Source: Chaetomium olivaceum
Taxonomy: Eukaryota > Ascomycota > Sordariomycetes > Sordariales > Chaetomiaceae
Direction: 5' to 3'
Assembly: GCA_039881045.1 (NCBI GenBank)
Contig: JAYWVB010000052.1
Coordinates: 1 to 64,000 of the forward strand
Length of the DNA: 64,000 bases
Shown: positions 56,101-64,000 of the stretch, one piece after another
Layout of the letters: each line of letters begins with the position of its first letter
Position numbering within the stretch: position 1 is the stretch's first letter
Notes under the pieces: model-generated
The model's database searches: none
Told to the model about the DNA's origin: nothing
The model's input: the letters and a program-made list of their open reading frames with translations, nothing else
Position numbers and translations under genes: made by a program

Positions 56101-59100
56101 AGTACGGCTATACAGGTGCTGGTCAATGACCGGTCAAAGTTTTGGTAGGGCCTACAGGCACTGTGTATCTCAACTACGGGTCTGGCAAGGACAGGCGGTT
56201 CCTCGCGCCAAATTCACAACGTTAAACAGTAGAGGGTCAGCACCGCCGTATGGCCAAGCTCACGTCCCTTAACGGCCTTTCCCACCTGGGTTCATATGAC
56301 CTGGTTTTTTTAAGGCCTGGATCATAGAAATGCCGGGTCCGGCTGATAATGGTCTCAATCTCGGCATAGGCAGCTGGTTGTCCGAAGGATTTGGGCAGTC
56401 GGATACTGAATAGTTCCGACATCTCGGGCCGGTTGGTCACCAAGAGGGATCCGCAAGCCAACGATCGCCTGACGAAATCATGCTTGTTATTACCGGATTT
56501 GTGGATGCGCCAAGCCTTCATGCTCCTGAGGTTCTAAGCCGTGGCGTCAGTTAACATAGGACCTACCGAGAAAAGGTTGTGCGACACGGGCATGATCTGC
56601 ATCGGGAGAGAGGTTCAGAAACCGAAGTGGTCAGGACAGAAATACCCCAAAGCCATGGATCAGGAAGTAGGGACCAACCGCCAATAGAGACGCCCCATCA
56701 CCTATCGGCGTCGATCACTGAGGACGCCTTTTCAGCTCCCTACGACCGACACGGGCGACATCATTGTTCGTTTCTTCCGGCAGAGACCGCCCCAGCTGCC
56801 CAAAAAGCGCCACCACAAAGCGGCCCAGCCACGCAGTAAGCGCGATAAACTCGCTCGGCATAAGCTCCGTCATCACCCGATTGCCTCCCGATCCCTTGGC
56901 CTCAGCCGCAGTCACCTCCGCCCACTGACAAGCATCGTCAACGTCTCACACTCAGCCAGAGCAATGTCGCCCCCCTTTGATCCTTCCTGCACAGATTGTG
57001 TCCCCCATCCGTTTCCGTTAGGGAGCCTGCCGTGCTTGGCCGATTAAAAATCTTCAATGATGGGTTTGGGGGTCACGGAACATACACTCCGTACGTACAG
57101 TCGGAAGCGGCAACCATAGGTAATCACTGTTCTGCGTGCGGTGCGGCGGACAAAGGTTGGACGGCCACGAAAATAACTTCTTCAAGCCGCGATGGCCAAC
57201 TAGAAACCAAATGTGATCCCCTCCCTCGATCCCCCACTCCGCCTTCCGGTGGTCCATGACCCGGGTCGGCAGAATTCGGTGGCTTGAGGCAAGCGTTTCC
57301 ACTCCTCAAAGATTCGACAGAAGAACACCTAAAAGGCATGGGCGGGTTAGCTGATGTTACCACATCGTTGTGTCCTAACCTGCATGAGTCGGACCGAGTC
57401 TGTAAGGTGCCAGCAGGTAGCCGGTGCGGATCGCCAAATGTCTCGGCCGGATGCCAATGAGCCACAAGCCAAGTTGCTGTCACCGTTCCCGCTACCGTGA
57501 TATAAAGGCGTACAGGAAAGGGCGCCTAGGCAGTTGAATTGAGACTGCCGCATGGATTCGATGGGGACTCTGCTGATGGAGATACCGAACCTCACGTTCC
57601 CGTTACCGTAAAGGGCATTTTCCAGTTATGACCTGGAATGCCACCAACGGCACATGGACGACGCTAGTTAGGTACATCTCCCTACATACGAGTCCGCCTC
57701 CCAATGACATCAAAACAATATTTCAATATAAACTTTGGTTAGTGTTTCTAAGCCCACGTAAAATATCTTTGTGTTCTATCGCAACAGGCGTTTTTATAAC
57801 GGGTTGAGAAAGGCCATTGTTAGAACAAGATACAAACTTGGATCGAATGGTTCAGGTTCTGGCCAAAGTCACTTCCCACTGTTTACCTTGTAACAAAGAG
57901 CTATGATAAAGTATCGACAATCGAGTTAGCAGAGATTTCTGTGTGCTATAAAAGCACGCATCACCCGTTCTGAAATGCTCACAGTCCAGGAAGCCTTTTG
58001 GCTTATTCGGTTTTAAGAGGAACAGAGACTGAATGTATAGGTATTCAAGCGTAGTCATGAATATAAAACAGCCCACTAAGGAGCCTCATGGATCAGTGCC
58101 TTGCGGCCTAGCAACATCCCACACCCCTTCGTGCGCTTGTTGTCTCGCTTATCAGGCGGTAAAAGTGAGGGAGAAGGTGCGAAAGATCTTGGTCACAATA
58201 CAGAGTCACGTGGGTACGCTCGAACGCTCACCGACCAAGTCCAAGTTTAATGGAATAGTACTACGGCTTGCTGATCTATGCATCCAGTACGAGGAAGCCG
58301 AGAGCGTGCTTATCCCGTACCGCTGAAAGCGACGTCTCGGGCGAACGCCAACAAGCCGCCATGACGCTCGCCGACACCATGATTGCAAAGGCAGGGAAGA
58401 AGCTCGATTCGCTAATTGATACCGTTGCTGAGCTCTTCGCGGAGCAGAAGAGCACGGGTGCCTAGGTAGCGAGGGAAAAAGTTGGAATGGTGAAGAGAAT
58501 CCTTCCCACTGTAGAGGGTAATGGTAGTTCGGCTTTTAAAGACAGCATATACGGAAATCTTGGTCCCCTTCACCCCGATTGCTAACAACGCGGTCTCTCA
58601 ACGGTCCATACCAGTCTGTCATCTAAAACTCCCCGACGGTCATTCAGACGTACAGATGACGTCCTGGGTAACTTAAAATGAGGTGTACTGCAGGCCCCGT
58701 ATTTGCAAGTGGCCAGTAACGAAGGCACAGCTTAGGGCACTTAGTTACTCCACGACGTTAATGCTTAGATATAGGCAGAGTCGGATATGTTGAAACTCTG
58801 ATCCCATTTCAGTAGCCTGGGAGGCCGTGTATCATATTTCTGTTGTCCAAAACGGATGCAGAGCACTCGGTTGATAAAAGTACTTGTGGTGAATCGGGAA
58901 GACATGCAGTGGTTTGTGAATCGAGGAGAACTTTTGGTCCCAACATAAAAGTGGAGGATAAGTCCAACTTTGCAGGCAAGTGAACAACTCACTCACAACA
59001 AGGGGGTTGGTTGCTTTGTGGCCAACAATCATGCCCAACAATGAGTCACATCAATGGTTACTAGGTTACCTATACTGTAAAGCAGCGTGTTCGCAACCTC

Positions 59101-60090
59101 TTGTGGTATTAAATAATCCACTACCGCAATGGTCAAGGCACATCTTCAGGAACAACCAACCTCCATGAGTGACCAACCAAACGTGCTCCCAATCAAATTC
59201 ACAATACCTAAACGCCACCAGTAATCACTGATACCGCTAAGGGGGCCGAGGAAAAGTCTGCACCCAGCTAGACCATTTAAAACACCATAATGGAACCTAA
59301 CAACAAAAAGAAAGACAGCAGCACAGTCAACAAGCCAAGCAATCCCCACCCAAAAAACGGGTTTGCCCCTGCACCTTGTGCGGCTGCACCGTTGTGAATG
59401 GCCTTCCTGGGCTTTGCTTGCAATGCCAGGTTAACTGCGAAGAGAAGAACTCCAGCTTCTGACGGAAATCAACACGCATCATGGCTCGCTCAGAGCCCTT
59501 ATTAGTGGAAGATTAGCAGCAGAGTGTCGGTGAGAGGGAAAGGTGGTCAATAGTAAACCACGAGCGTTGACTTGTTAAGTGGATTATAAAAAACTTTCAA
59601 TCCTCATTGTGACCTATGCCTTTCATATCGCGAAAAGCCAGCCGGTTGCTCTCAGAACGTCAGGTCTCAGTCCCTCACCAACTAGAGGCCATTGGAGAGA
59701 CCGTTACAACGTTGGTGTTGGGATTGTGTCACTCAAAGGGCTATGTACCCGGATACAACGACAAACTTGTGTGGATGATGTCAGACTTGGCGAATCATAC
59801 GCTATTGATAATGCATGCTGGAACCATGATCGGATGAAGATCGCCAGATAAACAATGGTAGGAAGGCTCGGTAGAGGTAAGTAATGCATTGTAGTATGGT
59901 ACATGTATTGTCCTGATGTATACAATACATTGCTGTGTCGTGCATAATCCGCGTTGGAAAAGGTCAAACCTTCTGGAGAGGCAACCTGAAGAATGCAACG
60001 ACGGGACCGCAACTAATCCCTTAACACAAGGATGCCGCGCCCTTATCCTCCCTCCCTGCACTCCACGGTCGTCACAATAAAATCGCGGTC
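53106..60090. other. Gene-poor region, about 7 kb
   Basis: No frame above about 130 codons and no recognisable domain. The longest are 55487-55873 (-), of odd composition, and 53921-54331 (-). At 58033-58326 and 58268-58465 (+) two frames encode helical, charged segments (KVREKVRKILVTIQSHV and AKAGKKLDSLIDTVAELFAEQK) that may be one small decayed gene. Base composition is visibly lower in G+C than in the coding part of the window. I found no terminal inverted repeats or transposase remnant. Confidence 0.4.
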
Positions 60091-60685
60091 TCATGGCGAC
60101 AGGCTGACGCAGCCGTCGTCGCTATCTTCCTGAAATACCCCTCCAAAAACCACCGCCTCGTCGATAGCATTCGGCTGGAAGCCGTTCTTAGTGATATCGC
60201 CCACGCCGCCCACAGGCTTCTTGAGTACCCCAAAATGAAACTGCTCCTGGCCATTGACATCGTTTTGAAGCACGTCGGTGACGGCAACAAGCGCATCGTC
60301 CCCGGTAGAAAAGAAAACCTGGGTTGTGCTATGCCGGAGTTAGCCAAAAAGACGGCCTCAGAAAGGGTAGAAGCGGAAACAGACAGTTGATCAAAGTCAA
60401 GTGTCAGCGCAAAGTTGTGGAAGACGTTGGCGGTAAACGGAGTGTTGAAGAGGACTTCACCCTGGTTGACATTGCCGAACAGCTGCAGTGTGTCTGGGTC
60501 GGCCGTGTCTTGTCCTAGGATCGTTCCCGTCTTCAACACAAACTGGTTGGTGCTGAAGTCCTGGCTCTCGAGAAATGCCAGCTGATACTCGTGAAATAGA
60601 TTCAACGGTCGTGCATTGTCCTTTAGAACACTAAAGTGTAGTGTTTTGATCCCTTGCGTGCTCCCGTCGGGTCAACCTCGTCGTA
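60091..60685 (-). pseudogene. GH131-type glucanase, 3' half (C-terminal part), minus strand
   Basis: Exons 60685-60381 and 60318-60091 on the minus strand encode the C-terminal half of a GH131-like beta-glucanase: GIKTLHFSVLKDNARPLN, FHEYQLAFLES, STNQFVLKTG, LGQDTADPDTLQLFGNVN, then HFGVLKKPVGGVGD and the typical end FQEDSDDGCVSLSP. No start and no signal peptide precede it. The matching N-terminal half lies just to the right on the other strand. GH131 enzymes hydrolyse beta-1,3/1,4/1,6-glucans of fungal or plant cell walls. As arranged, no full enzyme can be made. Confidence 0.75.
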
Positions 60686-60801
60686 CTACAAAAAGATCAA
60701 GGGTCCTGCCTTTGCTTGGATCGCACCGGAACAGGAAAGCCCCGTCGTTGATCGATTTAATCTTCACTCAATAGACACTATCTAAAGTTTCACAGTCACC
60801 C

Positions 60802-61240
60802 ATGGGGGCAGGTTCCTCAAACATGTTGTCTGCTCGCCCTTTCTTTCACTCGTCTTTAACCCTCTTCACCCTACTTTCTCCTTTAGTAGTCGGGCAACTA
60901 TGCCAGATCCAATTCGACGGTCGAGTTCCGAGCGATCTGGCTGCTACCGATCTTGATGTAACCAACGATATCTTCAGCGAGACTTTTGTCCTCGGCCAAG
61001 GACTCATCTTTAGCCAAGCGTTCCAGCTCTTGCCCGTCAGCACCAGGTCACTAGTCCGTTTGAGCCCTTGCTTGGAATTCTATTAGTGGCTCACTGACAG
61101 GAGATTGATCCAGTTCGATCTCAACGCCACACACTAAACCGATTGCTGTGTCGATCACCGATCAGTCCATCTTCAATAACCAAGTCGCCTTCCGCCGCGC
61201 TGAGCTGATCCCCGCCAGTAACGACGGCACCGAGCCCTGG
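60802..61240 (+). pseudogene. GH131-type glucanase, 5' half (N-terminal part), plus strand
   Basis: Exons 60802-61046 and 61114 to about 61240 encode a signal peptide (best start Met at 60823; core LTLFTLLSPLVVGQL) followed by the GH131 N-terminal pattern CQIQFDGRVPSDLAATDLD, FVLGQGLIFSQAFQLLPV and, after the intron, AVSITDQSIFNNQVAFRRAE. It loses family similarity just after NDGTEP (about 61240), exactly the point at which the minus-strand half begins (about 60675). A frame continues for about 30 residues of unrelated sequence to a stop at 61324. Confidence 0.72.
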
Positions 61241-61324
61241 GTTCTCGGCCTGACATTTTCATGCATCGTGTCCCTGGGTGTGGTTGATCGGCGTGTTGCG
61301 CGACGAACCGTGTCTGAGGTCTGA

Positions 61325-62467
61325 CTAAGCGCCTTCATTCGCCCCTGCACTCGAAGGGACAGGAGGGTTTCAGAGGTACCGAACTTTCACTGAAGACAAA
61401 GGACCCGAGCAAGGACTGGAACATCGTCGGCGCCAATCAGATGCGTGGGATGTCTCGAGAAGGCAAGGGGATCGCCTTGCGGCGCAACACGTTTTCTTTT
61501 ACTTTTTTCTTTTCTGTTTTATGAATAGTCTAACTCTGGAAGCTCGTGCTTGAAAGCTTGAAGCTGAGGCATCACGATCATCTCCCACTTGCGATAGGTG
61601 AGTGGCCAAGCGCCTTGCTGACATTGGTTGCGCATTAATGTAAATCAGGTACCTTCTCTTTCCAATTCCGCTGGTGGGGATGGAGGAAGTTCTGACGCCT
61701 GTGATACTAATGGTGGGATAATGTTGAGCTTGGGCACAGGAATGGCAGGGCATGGCCGTCTGAAAGGGGAGATGGCTCAGGGTTTGGCCAGGTGCGGATT
61801 GGCTCAATAAGACGGGCACATGGTTTCAGTACGTCGACGAAGCCCTAAAGGCCAGTAGTGCTAAAGATAGCCCAGTGCAGGCTTCTAACCTTCCAGAATC
61901 GGGCTAGACCATTATTCATGGGCAAAGTGGACGTGGTATCATTACGTGACGCGAGTCGGAGATAGTGGCTGCCAAGGGCCCAAGGCCAATGGTGGTGAGA
62001 GGCCTGGCAAAATTGAAGATCTTTTCAGGGAGCGTGAGAAGAAAAACCCGGGAGACACCCCAATCCACGATACAGTAGATCTCACTACATGGTCTCCAAC
62101 AAAGACCTGACACTCGGCAATACCCTCCTTGAGCTGCACAACAAACTTAAGTCGAGGTACCAGTCGACACGGCCCGAACCCTCGTGCTTCCATTGATGTC
62201 CAAGCAGAACGGCCCAACACCCTGAGCCCTCTCGGGGATTGTTGGGCCCATGCGGTGCCAGAATTGGAAGGGAGCGCAAGGCTAACCGTCACTCCTCCTG
62301 ACATGGTTGGCCTCCAGTGCAATGTGACGGTAAATACGGGCGCGGTCTAACAAGTAAAGTCACAACAATTAGCATGAGATCTTTCGGAGCAAATAATGCC
62401 ATCACCGGGCACAAGCATGGTGCATGGTGTCTTCTCACCTTGTTGATGCCCCACGAGATTGACTCCT
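61325..62467. other. Intergenic region
   Basis: No coding frame is supported. Before the presumed inversion its left part would have been the upstream region of the GH131 gene. Confidence 0.4.
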
Positions 62468-64000
62468 TCAGTTCGCTGCACCCCCGGAACCCATCGGCGC
62501 GCGGGACGATACGGGATCGCTGCCAAAGATCCAGGCGGCGGCAATCGCGGCCCCGTCCTTGATAGCATGCGTCCTATTGAGGGCTACTATTAGACTCCAT
62601 GCCATCGCAACTTCGGCTTCCTTCATCGCATCGGTTATCGGGATCTGGGACAAACTTACCCATCCTAACCCGTGAAGATCAGCCTGGCCTTGGTGACGTT
62701 GCTGATCTTCTCTTCGAAATGGCCGGAAAGCACAGCTTGGAGGAAACCGTTGCAGCCAAACCCACCAACGACGACGACATTCTAGACGAAATGGCAAGGT
62801 CAGGGGTAATCGGGGGTCAAAAGGCGATGCTGCTGGAAATAAGACGTACAATGAGTGACGAACGTGTTTTCTCCGGGACCTCGTGCAAATGGCGATCAAG
62901 GAGCCGTAGAATGTCATTGGAGACGGATTTGAGCGCATCAATAACCTCGGAGCTGTCGGGCAATTCTTAGTGAAGGGTTGCGGGGTTGACAGGGAGGCCG
63001 TCTAACCTGCTGACTACAATGTTCGCCAAGAAGGTCCCGTCAGGGTTATGAAGCTTGAGAAGGTAAGGTTCAGAACCGTAGTTGGGGGATGTCACGTCCC
63101 TATACGTCTTCCCCCAGAGTTCTTCAAATTCCTGCTGGAACTTGCCGTCGTGGAAGAACGCAAGGTCATGACGAGTGAGAGCGTGGACCTTCTCCTTGAT
63201 CATTGAGAGCAGAGCACCCTTCATGTACATGTCGCCTAACAGCTCACCTTCGCCCGGGACACACTCTGAAACCTGAACCGGGTCGGTGGAATGCAATTTG
63301 TACGAGATCAGATCCTGTGAATAAATTAGCCAACAGCCCAAATTAACCACGGGCTTTCCAATATAAGGCGGACTGACCACTGTACCCCCACCAAAGTCGG
63401 CAATCGTGACCGTGTCCCCATTCTGTTCAAAGATCCATGTTGTTAGGCTTGTGGACATGGGAAACCAGAAAAGGTTCCCTGGAGCGGACGAGTGGACAAT
63501 TCGCTTACCCTGATGCCCCACGCAGCCAACCGCGGGAATGTATCAATGGCTGCTGCCTTGGGCTCGGTGATCACATCCACACTACCTAGACGGCCGTCAA
63601 AGTAGAGCATGTTGGATTGCTGAATAGCGCTTTCCATCCGCTTGGTGGTATGCGTGTTCCAAACAGCGGGGATGCTGAATAGAAAATGAGGGACCACCAC
63701 GTCCTTGGCGCTGATCTTCTTCCGAGCGAGCTGTTGGTCAAGGTATGCACCGCAAGTTCCCCAGAAACGACGGAGGAATTCCGCCATCGCCGAGACCCCA
63801 TCCATTCCAGCCTGCTCAATCCGTGCCCGTGACCTTTCAACAACGGCCAGGCGGTTGGCATGTAGGGTACCATACGGCAATGAGCCTTCTGAGAGCGCCA
63901 GCTTGAGCAGGTCCAGCGTTGTGTCGTCCTGTGCGATATTGCGCCCCCAGATGTCGGAGCCCGGTGCAGCGCTTATGGTTGTCGGCTGCAGAAAAACGTT
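62468..64000 (-). CDS. Hsp70-like ATPase (partial at the right edge)
   Basis: Minus-strand gene entering from beyond 64000. Exons recognised: 63985 (or beyond the edge)-63509, 63422-63378, and 63314 to about 63010. More follow from about 62960 to the stop at 62468. Hallmarks of fungal Hsp70/actin-fold ATPases are FSIPAVW, VITEPKAAAI (the EPxAA motif), IADFGGGTVDLISYKL (phosphate-2 loop, completed by splicing), VPGEGELLG and, later, VVVVGGFGCNGFLQ (adenosine motif). This fungal group is distinct from chaperone Hsp70, lacks a clear peptide-binding domain and has no known substrate. The joint near 62970-63005 could not be read in frame with a canonical splice pair. The last part (AIKDGAAIAAAW) is unlike the family, so the 3' end may be decayed. 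Confidence 0.72.

Noticed and set aside
61114..61160. Apparent frame break in the GH131 N-terminal half
   Set aside because: Using the phase-2 splice at 61046/61114 gives one continuous frame, so there is no break there.

Overview
The window is nuclear DNA of a filamentous ascomycete. The evidence is short GT-AG introns of about 45-75 bases, HET-domain, CorA-like and Zn2Cys6 genes, a highly reducing iterative polyketide synthase, and a Fot1/pogo-type transposon. A Sordariomycete-like fungus is my inference. Gene models below come from reading splice sites and frames by hand; no database search was possible. I saw no rRNA, convincing tRNA, CRISPR or viral gene.

Left part (1-20 kb): a SnoaL/NTF2-fold protein and a carotenoid/stilbene cleavage dioxygenase on the + strand, a HET-domain gene, a CorA-like membrane protein (-), and an EgtD/EasF-like SAM methyltransferase (+). 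A 1,909-bp Fot1/pogo-like transposon with a TA target duplication follows. After it come a seven-exon Fungal_trans-type regulator without a visible DNA-binding domain (-), a small C2H2 zinc-finger gene (+) and a weak small ORF.

Central part (about 21-53 kb): this looks like a secondary-metabolite cluster. In order it holds an NmrA-like reductase, a DUF3237 protein, an SDR, a cytochrome P450, a polytopic membrane protein (cyclase-like, tentative), a Zn2Cys6 regulator, a PaxM-type FAD epoxidase, a 14-TM MFS transporter, a Baeyer-Villiger/FMO-type monooxygenase, a 2,380-residue HR-PKS (KS-AT-DH-reduced MT-ER-KR-ACP), a DUF4267 protein and an AflR-type regulator. Likely logic (inference): the PKS makes a polyene, the PaxM-like FMO epoxidises it, and the membrane protein, P450, FMO and SDR tailor it at the ER membrane. 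MFS exports the product, and AflR-like plus Zn2Cys6 proteins regulate. The PKS and the FMO share a divergent promoter that holds a TCGN5CGA motif.

Right part (53-64 kb): about 7 kb without a credible gene, then a GH131-type glucanase gene whose 5' half lies inverted relative to its 3' half, then an Hsp70-like ATPase gene running off the right edge.

A recurrent oddity is that several otherwise well-preserved genes (HET, P450 twice, Zn2Cys6, MFS, AflR-like) have single-base frame breaks, while their neighbours, including the very long PKS, are perfectly open. This is either real decay or assembly indels, and it decides whether the cluster can work.
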